From CAYSNP01 sp050945855 (GTDB lineage: Bacteria; Bacillota; Clostridia; Christensenellales; DTU072): a DNA stretch of 33,630 nt. Of the stretch, positions 1 to 7,666 are shown piece after piece (position 1 is the stretch's first letter; each line of letters starts with the position of its first letter). The notes under the pieces are model-generated. The model worked only from the letters and a program-made list of their open reading frames with translations, was not told the origin of the DNA and searched no databases. Both the position numbers and the translations under genes were made by a program. The stretch lies in NCBI GenBank assembly GCA_050945855.1, contig JBMNTS010000015.1, positions 1 to 33,630 on the forward strand. The letters run 5' to 3'.

Positions 1-864
1 TCGGCGGTCAACACCGCTTTAATAGAGCATAAGTTCGATTATATTTTCTTTACCGGCAGCGGAAAAGTAGGCAGAATCGTAATGGAAGCCGCGGCAAAGC
101 ACCTTACCCCGGTTACCCTTGAGCTGGGCGGGAAAAATCCCTGCATTGTGGATAAAACCGCCAACCTTGAGGTAGCCGCCCGCAGGATAGCGTGGGGAAA
201 ATGGGTAAATTGCGGTCAGACCTGCATTGCGCCCGACTATATTCTGGTGGAGGAAGAGGTAAAGGACGCTTTTGTGCAAAAAGTGATAGAGAATATCCGT
301 CTTATGTACGGGCAGGAGCCGCTTGACAGCCCCGATTACGGCAGGATTATCAATGAAAAGCATTTTGACAGACTGACAGAGCTGTTAAAGGATGTCAATA
401 TAGCGTACGGCGGCAGGACTGATAAGAAACGCTTGAAAATTGAGCCTACCGTTTTGAGCGCAACCCCCGCCGACGCCCCGATGCAGGAAGAAATTTTCGG
501 TCCCATATTGCCCATTATCGCTTATAAGGATATAGAGCAAGCCTATGAGATAATTTCCCGTTTTCCCCAATCTCTGGCGTTCTACCTTTTTTCCAAAGAT
601 AAAACTCTGGCGAAAGAGATTATCCGCAAATTTTCTTTCGGCGGAGGGTGTATCAATGACGTGCTGCTCCATGCCGGCAACTTCAATTCGCATTTCGGCG
701 GCGTGGGGGAGAGCGGTATGGGAGCCTATCACGGCAAAAGCGGCTTTGATGCCCTTTCGCACACAAAAATGGTAATGACCAAATCTTACGCCCTTGATTT
801 TTCGTTAAGGTACCCTCCTTATAAGGACAGGGCAGGCCTTATGAGAAAATACTTAGGCAAATAA
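1..864 (+). CDS. Aldehyde dehydrogenase, 3' part (5' end outside window)
   Basis: The reading frame is open from base 1 and ends with TAA, so this is the C-terminal ~287 residues of an NAD(P)-dependent aldehyde dehydrogenase. The first residues already contain FTGSGKVGR, the cofactor-binding segment. ELGGKNPCIVD follows, and then the catalytic-cysteine region NCGQTCIAPDY. The EEIFGPILPI motif and the C-terminal NDVLLH...FGGVGESGMG stretch resemble class 3-type ALDHs (the ALDH3/YwdH group), which oxidise medium- or long-chain and aromatic aldehydes. An internal ATG at base 82 is not a plausible start because it falls inside the conserved catalytic domain. The family assignment is firm; the natural substrate is not readable. 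The next gene has its own promoter, so the two need not share a function. Confidence 0.93.
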   Translation, partial: SAVNTALIEHKFDYIFFTGSGKVGRIVMEAAAKHLTPVTLELGGKNPCIVDKTANLEVAARRIAWGKWVNCGQTCIAPDYILVEEEVKDAFVQKVIENIRLMYGQEPLDSPDYGRIINEKHFDRLTELLKDVNIAYGGRTDKKRLKIEPTVLSATPADAPMQEEIFGPILPIIAYKDIEQAYEIISRFPQSLAFYLFSKDKTLAKEIIRKFSFGGGCINDVLLHAGNFNSHFGGVGESGMGAYHGKSGFDALSHTKMVMTKSYALDFSLRYPPYKDRAGLMRKYLGK

Positions 865-885
865 AGGTGAACACCGGTAATAAAC

Positions 886-914
886 TTGTAATTGATAATT
901 AAAGAGTATATAAT
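886..914 (+). promoter_or_regulatory. Sigma-A type promoter for the Gfo/Idh/MocA gene
   Basis: TTGTAA (886-891) and TATAAT (909-914) are separated by 17 bases. The gene starts 33 bases after the -10 box, with a GAGGTG ribosome binding site in between. Confidence 0.6.
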
Positions 915-946
915 AGAGTGCGAGTAATAGAGTTCGAGGTGAACAT

Positions 947-2218
947 ATGATTAATATCGCGGTATTAGGATTGGGCAGCAGAGGCAACGGGTATATGACC
1001 ATTGCCAAACTATTTTGCAAGAACAGAGCGAAAGTCGTCGCCCTGTGCGATATACTGCCGGACAGGCTTGCCCAATGCGCGAAAAAGTTTAAGGTAGACG
1101 CGGATAAATGCTTTACCAGCGATGAGGAATTTTTTGCGGCGGGCAAACTTGCGGACGCTATTTTTATTTGTACGCAGGACCGCGACCATTACGCTCACGC
1201 GGTAAAGGCAATTGAGCTTGGTTATCATATCCTTTGCGAAAAGCCGCTCTCCCCTTCGGTGGAGGAATGCGCGGATTTGGTACGCAGAGTGGAGGAGAAA
1301 GGCGTAAGAATGCTGGTGTGCCACGTTTTGCGCTATTCGGAATATTATAACAAGATAAAGCAAATCATTGATTCCGGCGTTATAGGAGAGGTAGTGGGCA
1401 TCAATCATACCGAAAATATCGGCTATTACCATTACGCTCACAGCTATGTAAGAGGCAACTGGAGGGATTCCAACACCACTTCCCCCATGATTATGGCAAA
1501 AACCTGCCACGATATGGACCTTATCCATTGGTACATGGGCGGCGGATGCGAAACCATAAGCTCTTTCGGCTTCCTCAAGCACTTTAAGGAAGAAAACGCC
1601 CCCGAGGGCAGTACCGCGCGCTGTCTGGACGGATGCAAAGCAAAAGAGCGCTGCCCCTTTGACGCGGAAAGGCTGTATCTCACCGACCCGCTGTACAGAG
1701 CCACTTTTTTAAGATTCCGCGGACGTACGCTTACCAACAAGGACAACCCCACCAAAGAGGATAAATACGAGGCGCTGAGGACGGGCGGCTACGGCAGATG
1801 CGTGTACCGTTCGGACAATAACGTATGCGACCATCAGGTAGTCAATATGCGTTTTTCGGGCGACAGAGTCGCCACTCTTACCGTATCCGCGTTTACAAAA
1901 GGCTGTTTCCGCAATACTCATATTATGGGTACCCGCGGAGAGATAATCTGCAAAGACAGCCGCAACAAACTTACGCTCAAGATTTTCAGGGACGGAGTCA
2001 AAAAGGTCAGGGCAAAAATTATACCCTTCCCCTTCCATCTGGGCGGCGATGTGGGCATAGTCAAGGATTTTGTCAATATGCTTGAGGGTAAGCCCACCAT
2101 TCTTAAAGACCTTACCACAGTGGATGTCACCTACTTCAGCCACAAAATGGCTATGGCGGCGGAATACTCCAGACTGCACAACGGCGAAAGCGTGGACTTT
2201 AAGAGTTTTAAAGGTTGA
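947..2218 (+). CDS. Gfo/Idh/MocA family oxidoreductase
   Basis: This 423-residue NAD(P)-dependent sugar or cyclitol dehydrogenase-like protein has an N-terminal Rossmann fold beginning IAVLGLGSRGNGY. The family signature E98-K99-P100 follows, and the catalytic-type segment K185-TCHDMD includes H188 and D191. A C-terminal alpha/beta substrate domain completes it. An insertion carries clustered cysteines (C226, C230, C236, with C285 and C294 further on) that may bind a metal. The start is ATG behind GAGGTGAAC. The gene stands alone between a promoter and a small hairpin (2222-2240). Members of this family act on many sugars and sugar acids, so the substrate cannot be named. Confidence 0.92.
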   Translation: MINIAVLGLGSRGNGYMTIAKLFCKNRAKVVALCDILPDRLAQCAKKFKVDADKCFTSDEEFFAAGKLADAIFICTQDRDHYAHAVKAIELGYHILCEKPLSPSVEECADLVRRVEEKGVRMLVCHVLRYSEYYNKIKQIIDSGVIGEVVGINHTENIGYYHYAHSYVRGNWRDSNTTSPMIMAKTCHDMDLIHWYMGGGCETISSFGFLKHFKEENAPEGSTARCLDGCKAKERCPFDAERLYLTDPLYRATFLRFRGRTLTNKDNPTKEDKYEALRTGGYGRCVYRSDNNVCDHQVVNMRFSGDRVATLTVSAFTKGCFRNTHIMGTRGEIICKDSRNKLTLKIFRDGVKKVRAKIIPFPFHLGGDVGIVKDFVNMLEGKPTILKDLTTVDVTYFSHKMAMAAEYSRLHNGESVDFKSFKG

Positions 2219-2221
2219 TAA

Positions 2222-2240
2222 ATTGCAGCATGTCTGCAAT
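2222..2240 (+). other. Hairpin just after the oxidoreductase gene
   Basis: ATTGCAG and CTGCAAT pair perfectly over 7 bp around a CATGT loop, 4 bases after the stop codon. It lacks a T run, so it may be a weak terminator or an mRNA 3' stabiliser. Confidence 0.3.
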
Positions 2241-2268
2241 GATGTCTAAGACTGACAAGAATATCTTT

Positions 2269-2297
2269 TTGTAAATGTATTTGTTGTCAAATAAAAT
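2269..2297 (+). promoter_or_regulatory. Promoter for the zinc-ribbon gene, with a long leader
   Basis: TTGTAA (2269-2274) and TAAAAT (2292-2297) are 17 bases apart. Transcription would begin near 2304, leaving a leader of about 125 nt before the ATG at 2431. AGGAGG at 2298-2303 is followed by no start codon at usable distance. Confidence 0.5.
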
Positions 2298-2347
2298 AGG
2301 AGGATTTTAATCAGGGACAGTTCGGATAGCAATCAGCGCAAGGGCAT

Positions 2348-2385
2348 AAGGCAACGGCCTTCCGCCCGAAAGGTAATAAACCTTT
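2348..2385 (+). other. Two tandem hairpins in the leader of the zinc-ribbon gene
   Basis: AAGGC-AACG-GCCTT (2348-2361) and AAAGGT-AATAA-ACCTTT (2369-2385) are perfect small stems with short loops. They lie in the untranslated leader. They may be regulatory or simply stabilise the mRNA; no known riboswitch class was recognised. Confidence 0.35.
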
Positions 2386-2430
2386 GACAATACAAATACA
2401 AAAAAATTTACAAGGAGATATCAAATATCA

Positions 2431-2709
2431 ATGGCAGACAAAACTATCACATGTGTTCAATGCGGACATAACTTTGTTTTCACAGAAAACGAACAGAATT
2501 TTTATAGAGAAAAAGGGCTTGCAAACGAGCCTAAAAAGTGCCCCGAATGCAGAGCGGCCGCAAAAAAGCAAAGAAGCGGAGCGCGCTCTTTTAAGAAAGA
2601 AATGTATACCACGGTTTGCGCGTCATGCGGCAAGGAAGCCAAAGTACCCTTTGTGCCTTCCTCTGACAAGCCTGTTTACTGCAAAGAGTGCTATATGTCA
2701 AAAAGATAG
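2431..2709 (+). CDS. Small zinc-ribbon protein with CxxC pairs
   Basis: This 92-residue soluble protein has two zinc ribbons. The first is formed by VQCGH and CPEC. The second is CASCGKEAKVPFVP...YCKEC, with 17 residues between its CxxC pairs, the spacing of the CxxC-x17-CxxC domain. The linker is basic (KKQRSGARSFKK), so nucleic-acid or ribosome contact is possible but not shown. AAGGAGAT sits just upstream of the ATG. The overlapping longer frame from 2384 has no such motifs and was rejected. A rho-independent terminator follows, making this a single-gene unit with its own promoter and a hairpin-bearing leader. The function of the family is not established as far as I know. Confidence 0.85.
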   Translation: MADKTITCVQCGHNFVFTENEQNFYREKGLANEPKKCPECRAAAKKQRSGARSFKKEMYTTVCASCGKEAKVPFVPSSDKPVYCKECYMSKR

Positions 2710-2734
2710 CAATTGCTTTTAGGGTAATTAAAGA

Positions 2735-2765
2735 AAAACCGCTCCGAATACCGGGGCGGTTTTTT
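2735..2765 (+). terminator. Rho-independent terminator after the zinc-ribbon gene
   Basis: AAAACCGCTCCG pairs with CGGGGCGGTTTT (one G-T wobble) around the loop AATAC and runs into a T stretch. Confidence 0.88.
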
Positions 2766-2824
2766 CGTATAGGAAAATAATAGCAAGGCAATATATGGTA
2801 TTTGGCGTTTTTGCTTCCGTTTTC

Positions 2825-2853
2825 TTTAAATAAACGTATTTTTCCGCTATAAT
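2825..2853 (+). promoter_or_regulatory. Probable promoter of the chitinase-like gene
   Basis: A perfect TATAAT (2848-2853) lies 17 bases after a weak -35, TTTAAA (2825-2830). The ATG follows at 2869. Confidence 0.45.
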
Positions 2854-2868
2854 TTTTCCGAGGCAAAA

Positions 2869-3942
2869 ATGAAGGTACATAAGATAATTTTAACGGTTTT
2901 AATAATCCTTGCATTAACCTTTCCTGCAGGCCGGTGGAGCGCGGCGCAGGCTAAAGGCGCAAATCCGCCTGCGACAGAAGAGGAAACGCGCCTCTCAACT
3001 TTCGGCGTGGGCGCGGGCAGGGTATGGCCGGAGCGCGTTTTTGCTCCCTTTGTCGATATCACCGCGTGGGTGAGTGATGCGGCGTATACCAGCGGCGGCG
3101 CTCTGGATCTGGCTAAGGTTTATCGGGATACAGGGGTTTTGTATTACAATTTGGGCTTTATAGCCTACGATAAAAACGGGGATTACAAAGAAAGCGCCTA
3201 CGGCAAGATGCTGCCATGGTGCTTCGGCGGATACCCCGAGCTTTCCCAAGGCAGCCCCCACAGCCAGTACAAAGGCATAAAGAACTCCATAACAGGCATA
3301 AGGGAAGCGGGCGGAGATATCGCCGTTTCCATAGGCGGCGGCATAGAGGGCTCCAACTTTTTTCAGCGTATGCAGGACGCGGAAATCTTAAAGAATACAT
3401 ATCTGGACATCATTTACGGCTTTGGATTGACAAGGCTTGATTTGGATATAGAGGGAGGGGGCCTCAACAAAGCGCAAAACGTCGCCAACGCAAAGGCAAT
3501 AAAGCAGGCGCAGGAAATTACGGGCATTCAGCTTACGCTTACCCTTCCCGCTTCCCCTTCGGGCTTGTCTAAGGCGGGACTGGGGGTGCTGGACGCCTAC
3601 CTTGAGCAGGGCGTGGATATAGAGATACTCAACCTTATGACAATGTGCTACGATACAGGCACTCTCAAAAAGGGAGAGTCTTACGGCGAAGGCGCGATAA
3701 GGGCGGGGGAAGCAGCTAAGGCGCAGTTGCAGGCGCGCTACCTTGCCAAAACGGGCATGCCGCTTAGCGATAAGCAGGCGTACGCCAGAATAGGCACAAC
3801 CATATCCATAGGCTACCAGAGCGCGCTATCCCGTTTTTACTGCGGAGTGGGCGGGATTTATGTACGATTGGGCAATCGCCAAGGATATCGGCATGCTTTC
3901 CTTTTGGTCCATGAACAGGGACAGCAAGACTCAGACCAATAA
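2869..3942 (+). CDS. Secreted GH18 chitinase-like protein, 5' part of a frameshifted gene
   Basis: An N-terminal signal peptide (basic MKVHK, hydrophobic core, likely cleavage after AAQA at about residue 28) leads into a GH18 catalytic barrel. The family signatures are visible: VSIGGG at 154-158 and LDLDIE at 190-195, where E195 would be the acid/base catalyst of DxxDxDxE-type sites. The sequence reads well as GH18 until about residue 318 (YQSA). After that, residues LSRFYCG... to the stop are out-of-frame junk, because the proper continuation (YPVFTAEWAGFMYDWA) is found in the next frame. The predicted role is hydrolysis of chitin or related N-acetylglucosamine polymers outside the cell. Either the gene is broken, or the window carries a single-base sequencing error near 3820-3830. 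Confidence 0.85.
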   Translation: MKVHKIILTVLIILALTFPAGRWSAAQAKGANPPATEEETRLSTFGVGAGRVWPERVFAPFVDITAWVSDAAYTSGGALDLAKVYRDTGVLYYNLGFIAYDKNGDYKESAYGKMLPWCFGGYPELSQGSPHSQYKGIKNSITGIREAGGDIAVSIGGGIEGSNFFQRMQDAEILKNTYLDIIYGFGLTRLDLDIEGGGLNKAQNVANAKAIKQAQEITGIQLTLTLPASPSGLSKAGLGVLDAYLEQGVDIEILNLMTMCYDTGTLKKGESYGEGAIRAGEAAKAQLQARYLAKTGMPLSDKQAYARIGTTISIGYQSALSRFYCGVGGIYVRLGNRQGYRHAFLLVHEQGQQDSDQ

Positions 3943-4174
3943 GGGAGTTATTTCACAATATGACTTTACCCGCGCCTATATAGATTTTACCGGAAACATT
4001 ACGGAAAGTACGGCGGAGGGCGTAAAGGAAGAGAGGGACGCCCCGGCAGCGGAGCAAGCGACCGAAAACAAGCGCCCGTTTTCGTCCGATGCCCTTTTGT
4101 TCGGCTTGTTCGCCTTTGCGCTTATAGTAGCGGCAAAGGCTTTCAGGCTGATAAAAACCTTAATGAGCAGATAA
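3860..4174 (+). pseudogene. 3' part of the frameshifted GH18 gene, with C-terminal membrane anchor
   Basis: This frame supplies the missing end of the GH18 barrel. DWAIAKDIGMLSFWSMNRD corresponds to the last strand and helix of ChiC/ChiD-like chitinases, where GMLSxWSxNRD is typical. The homologous reading extends upstream of the ATG at 3860 to about 3824 (YPVFTAEWAGF), so that ATG is not the true start and the fragment belongs to the gene beginning at 2869. After the barrel comes a polar linker rich in E and A, then one hydrophobic segment (ALLFGLFAFALIVAAKAF) and a basic tail. This suggests that the intact protein, about 435 residues, is held at the cell surface by a C-terminal transmembrane anchor. 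Confidence 0.75.
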
Positions 4175-4266
4175 ATTCTTTTGCGATTTTGCTTATATCA
4201 ATATATTTTCCCCACATTTTTCACATTCTAATAAATAATGCGGATTGATCTTAACGGGAAAAGTAT

Positions 4267-5961
4267 ATGAATATCCTTATAAAAATATTGCAGTTTCTTT
4301 CAGGCGTGGGCGTGTTTCTGTTCGCGATGAAGATATTAAGTCAGGGGCTGGAGCGGAGCGCCGGAGGGCGCATACGCAAGCTGTTTGCAAAAATATCTCA
4401 AAACAGGCTGGTGGGAGTGGGGGTAGGCGCGGGCGTGACCGCGCTTATACAAAGCAGTTCCGCCACTACGGTAATGGTGCTAGGGTTTGTCAACGCCGGA
4501 CTTATGAGCCTGTTTCAGGCTACAAGCGTTATTATGGGCGCCAATATAGGCACTACGGTTACCGCAGTACTGATATTTTTGAAAACATTTGCGATAAGCA
4601 ATCTTTTTGCCGCTTTTACGGTAGCGGGCGCTTTGATGGTGCTGTTTGCCAAACGCGAAAGGCTGCGGGCAATCGGCTGGTTTATTTCGGGCGCAGGGCT
4701 GATTTTTGTGGGGCTGGAGATAATGAGCGGGGGCATGTCCTTTTTAAGCGAGTCGGCGGCGTTTAAGGCATTCCTTGTCAGATTCAGCAATCCTTTGCTG
4801 GTGGTTCTGGCGGGCATGCTCCTCACCGCCGCAATACAAAGCAGTTCCGCGATGACCGGCATTGTGGTGACTCTGGTATCCCTTAAAGGGGGCAGCGCAA
4901 TCAGCCTTGCCGTCGCATTTTATTTAATGATGGGCGCGAACACAGGCACCTGCATAACCGCGCTTATCGCGTCGATAGGGGGCGGGATTAACACCAAACG
5001 CACCGCTTTTATACATCTGGTATTCAATTTTATAGGCGTTTTGATATTTTTGCCTTTGATTGCGTTAACGCGCGGCGGAGTGGAAAACCTTTTTCTTTCG
5101 CTTGCGCGCTCCAATTACGCCGGAGCAATCGCGTTGTTTCACATTGTCTTCAACGTTTTAATCACCTTTCTGCTGCTGCCTTTTATCAATTTGCTGGTAA
5201 AACTGGCGGAACTGGCGGTACCCAAAGGCAAAAAGGAAGAAGGGGAAAAAAGGCTGCGCTATCTGGACGAGCGCATATTAAGCACCCCTTCGCTGGCAAT
5301 TACCCAGGTAGTTAAGGAAATAATGGAAATGCAAAAGCATGCGGAGACAAACTTTAAGCTGAGCGTGGAGGGACTGATTGAGGGGAACAATCAAAATAGG
5401 GAGGACATCGAAAAAAGAGAGGAGCATATAGATTTTCTCAACCATGCCATTTCCGGTTTCATGGTAAAAATCAGTTCGCTTAACGTGACCGACAGGGACG
5501 AAGATTTTATTGCCAAGCTTTTTCATATAATCAACGATATCGAGAGGATAGGCGACCATTCAATAAACCTTAGCAACTATACGGAAAATATGCTCAATGA
5601 AAATATCACTTTTTCCCAAGAAGCCAAAAAAGAGATAAGCGAAATCGCGGAAAAGGTGGAAGAAATGCTTTCTCTTACCTTCTCCGCTTTTGTATACAAA
5701 AAGGAACTTGACCTTGCCGCGATAGCGGAAAAAGGCAAAACAATAGAAGAAATAAAGGAGAGTTATATCGCCCGGCATATAAAGAGGCTGAGCGAAGAGC
5801 GGTGCTTTATCGGCTCGGACGCGCTGTTCTTTTCCATACTCAACGATTTTAAGCGCATCAGCGACCATTTGATTAATATTTCCGCAAGAATTGACCCCGA
5901 TTACGATATACGTTTCAAAAGAGTGATAAGAAGGGCAAATGCGGCAAGGCAAATAGCGTAA
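4267..5961 (+). CDS. Na/Pi symporter family protein with C-terminal PhoU domain
   Basis: This 564-residue inner-membrane protein of the PNaS (NptA/YjbB-type) family imports or exports phosphate with sodium. The two inverted halves of the transporter each carry the diagnostic QSSSA motif (QSSSATT at 62-68 and QSSSAMT at 191-197), each followed by GAN(I/T)GT(T/C). About eight or nine hydrophobic segments span residues 1-315. From about 340 the protein becomes cytoplasmic and charged, with two PhoU-like three-helix repeats containing IERIGDHSINL and FKRISDHLINI. That domain is expected to control transport. The gene is monocistronic, and its ATG is preceded only by a weak ribosome binding site. 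No pst or pho genes adjoin it. Confidence 0.93.
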   Translation: MNILIKILQFLSGVGVFLFAMKILSQGLERSAGGRIRKLFAKISQNRLVGVGVGAGVTALIQSSSATTVMVLGFVNAGLMSLFQATSVIMGANIGTTVTAVLIFLKTFAISNLFAAFTVAGALMVLFAKRERLRAIGWFISGAGLIFVGLEIMSGGMSFLSESAAFKAFLVRFSNPLLVVLAGMLLTAAIQSSSAMTGIVVTLVSLKGGSAISLAVAFYLMMGANTGTCITALIASIGGGINTKRTAFIHLVFNFIGVLIFLPLIALTRGGVENLFLSLARSNYAGAIALFHIVFNVLITFLLLPFINLLVKLAELAVPKGKKEEGEKRLRYLDERILSTPSLAITQVVKEIMEMQKHAETNFKLSVEGLIEGNNQNREDIEKREEHIDFLNHAISGFMVKISSLNVTDRDEDFIAKLFHIINDIERIGDHSINLSNYTENMLNENITFSQEAKKEISEIAEKVEEMLSLTFSAFVYKKELDLAAIAEKGKTIEEIKESYIARHIKRLSEERCFIGSDALFFSILNDFKRISDHLINISARIDPDYDIRFKRVIRRANAARQIA

Positions 5962-5974
5962 GGCGTTAAAGTGA

Positions 5975-6003
5975 TTGACTAATGCGCCCTTTATCCTTAT
6001 AAT
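5975..6003 (+). promoter_or_regulatory. Promoter for the UPF0316 gene
   Basis: TTGACT (5975-5980) and TATAAT (5998-6003) are separated by 17 bases, with the start codon 31 bases downstream. Confidence 0.65.
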
Positions 6004-6033
6004 GTTGTAAACAATATAAAAAAGGCGGATAAT

Positions 6034-6567
6034 ATGGATTTTTTTACGGGAAACAGCGTAGGTTTATATTTTGTGATTTTTTTCGGTAAAATAATTGAGG
6101 TCACCGTCGCCACGTTAAGGATAGTGCTGATCAACAGAGGCGAGAGGACAAAGGCGTCAATTATTGCGTTTTTTGAAATTTTGATATGGATTATGATTAC
6201 GGGGACGGTGCTTGCGGGCTTCCAGTCTTATCCCTTGAAAATTGTCGTTTTTGCCCTGGCCTTCGCGCTGGGCAACTGGATAGGCTCCTGGCTGGAAAAC
6301 TTTATAGCTTTAGGGCTCAGCACAATTCAGCTTATCGTCAACGACTTATGCTGCCTGGACGAATTGCTTACCGAGCTTAGGGCAAACAACGTGGCGGTAA
6401 CGGTATTGGACGGCGAAGGGCGCAGCGGAGCCAACAAAGTGCTGCTGATTCACCTGCGCCGCAAACGCATAACCAAGATCGTGCGTCTGGTAAACAAAAT
6501 CGCCCCCCGCAGCATGATTACCGTAAGCGACGTCAAGGTATTGCACGGCGGATACATAAAAAAATAA
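6034..6567 (+). CDS. UPF0316 / DUF2179-DUF5698 membrane protein (YebE-like)
   Basis: This 177-residue protein has three hydrophobic segments in the first ~100 residues, including EVTVATLRIVLINRG, ASIIAFFEILIWI and IVVFALAFALGNWIGSWLE. A C-terminal cytosolic alpha/beta domain of the DUF2179 type follows. The TLR(I/T) plus FxExLIWI arrangement is characteristic of UPF0316 proteins. No biochemical function is established for this family. The gene has its own promoter and lies between unrelated units. The assignment to the family is confident; any role in transport or sensing would be a guess. Confidence 0.85.
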   Translation: MDFFTGNSVGLYFVIFFGKIIEVTVATLRIVLINRGERTKASIIAFFEILIWIMITGTVLAGFQSYPLKIVVFALAFALGNWIGSWLENFIALGLSTIQLIVNDLCCLDELLTELRANNVAVTVLDGEGRSGANKVLLIHLRRKRITKIVRLVNKIAPRSMITVSDVKVLHGGYIKK

Positions 6568-6574
6568 TTTTGCC

Positions 6575-6603
6575 TTGAAAACCGCATTTTACTGTTGTAT
6601 AAT
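6575..6603 (+). promoter_or_regulatory. Promoter for the PIG-L deacetylase gene
   Basis: TTGAAA (6575-6580) and TATAAT (6598-6603) are separated by 17 bases. Confidence 0.65.
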
Positions 6604-6636
6604 TATGGTATATTAAAAAAGTATTGAGGCATTAAA

Positions 6637-7416
6637 ATGGGATTATTTGTTTGGTTAATGAAAAAAATCGCGCCCGTACCCAAACTGACTAACTATGATA
6701 ATTACGTATTTGTGGGTCCGCATCCCGACGATATAGAGATAGGGGCGGGGGCAACGGCGGCAAAGCTGGTCAAGATGGGCAAGAAAGTGACCTTTATAAT
6801 AGCCACCGACGGCCGCTACGGCTCCGAGGACGCGGACACAGACAGGGAAGGGTTGGTCAAAACAAGGCAGGAAGAGCAGAGGCGGGCCGCTGAAATACTG
6901 GGCGTAAAGGATATTATCTTTTTGCCTTTTTCCGACGGAGGAGCTTACCAGACCGAGGAGCTTTCCAAAGAGCTTGCGCTGCTGTTCGGGGAGCTTAAGC
7001 CCGATGTGGTGTTCTGCCCCGATTATCAGCTTATTAACGAGTGCCACCCCGACCACGTCAAGACGGGCAGAGCGGCGTCTTACGCTTTTATTTCGTGTAT
7101 GAGCGCCCCCCTGATGAAGGATTTAGGCTCTAAGTCCTGCTCACCTAAGGCGATAGCCTATTATTATACGGATAAACCCAATTCCTACGTATGCGTAAAA
7201 GACACGCATGCGCAAAGGATAAAGGCTTTGCACGAGTACAAATCTCAATTCCCCATAGAAAACGACACGCAAAGGATATTTTTCGGGATATGCCTGTATC
7301 TTAATCTACGTACCATAAAATACGGCTTAAAGAGGTTGTGCGGCAGGGCGGAGGCGTTCCGGGCGCTTTCCGCTATACACACTCATTGCGCGCCCGAGGC
7401 GGCAAAGATTAAATAA
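6637..7416 (+). CDS. PIG-L (LmbE-like) family zinc deacetylase
   Basis: This 259-residue protein has the metal-binding motif of N-acetylglucosaminyl deacetylases, GPHPDDIEIGAG, near residue 30. The third ligand region is CHPDHVKTGRAA, and the fold is Rossmann-like (VTFIIATDGRYGS). Relatives remove acetyl groups from GlcNAc-containing lipids, thiols such as bacillithiol and mycothiol precursors, or antibiotics. Nothing nearby (no glycosyltransferase or bshA/bshC) points to one of these, so the substrate is open. It has its own promoter and a strong terminator, so it is a single-gene unit. Confidence 0.9.
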   Translation: MGLFVWLMKKIAPVPKLTNYDNYVFVGPHPDDIEIGAGATAAKLVKMGKKVTFIIATDGRYGSEDADTDREGLVKTRQEEQRRAAEILGVKDIIFLPFSDGGAYQTEELSKELALLFGELKPDVVFCPDYQLINECHPDHVKTGRAASYAFISCMSAPLMKDLGSKSCSPKAIAYYYTDKPNSYVCVKDTHAQRIKALHEYKSQFPIENDTQRIFFGICLYLNLRTIKYGLKRLCGRAEAFRALSAIHTHCAPEAAKIK

Positions 7417-7420
7417 TGCA

Positions 7421-7449
7421 AAGGGGCTGTACCTGACAGCCCCTTTTTA
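7421..7449. terminator. Terminator after the deacetylase gene, between convergent units
   Basis: AAGGGGCTGT and ACAGCCCCTT form a perfect 10-bp stem around ACCTG and are followed by T residues on the plus strand. A shorter T run on the minus strand may also help end the minus-strand unit at 7471. Confidence 0.88.
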
Positions 7450-7470
7450 TGTTGATTGATATGTTTTATA

Positions 7471-7614
7471 CTACCGCATTTCCGTAAAAGCGTCGCAATC
7501 GCATTTCATACAACGCTCGGGCATCTCGTTTTCATAAGCGTAATTAATCGCTCCGCAATTTAAGCATCTGTATTGATTTTTGCAGCCTTTGGCGTTCTTT
7601 TTTTTGTCCTCCAT
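7471..7614 (-). CDS. Very small zinc-ribbon (rubredoxin-like) protein, 47 aa
   Basis: A short frame reads from an ATG at 7614 to TAG at 7471. An excellent AAGGAGGT ribosome binding site lies 6 bases before the ATG. The protein starts MEDKKKNAKG and contains YRCLNCGAIN followed by ERCMKCDCDAF, that is, two CxxC knuckles separated by 14 residues. This is the pattern of a rubredoxin-like or zinc-ribbon fold. It lies 52 bases downstream of the M1 peptidase gene on the same strand and may share its transcript. The function is unknown; metal binding is inferred from the cysteine spacing. The near-perfect ribosome binding site and the paired CxxC motifs make chance unlikely. Confidence 0.75.
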   Translation of the reverse strand: MEDKKKNAKGCKNQYRCLNCGAINYAYENEMPERCMKCDCDAFTEMR

Positions 7615-7666
7615 AGTGAAACCTCCTTACTATCGTTTACAACTATTTTGGGCAAAAAAAGGGTAT

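Noticed and set aside
2384..2722. 112-residue frame overlapping the zinc-ribbon gene
   Set aside because: It has no ribosome binding site, and the cysteine motifs lie in the other frame, which has AAGGAGAT before its ATG.
4245..4766. 173-residue frame overlapping the start of the Na/Pi symporter gene
   Set aside because: It is arginine- and glycine-rich out-of-frame sequence typical of a shadow frame; the symporter frame has clear family motifs.
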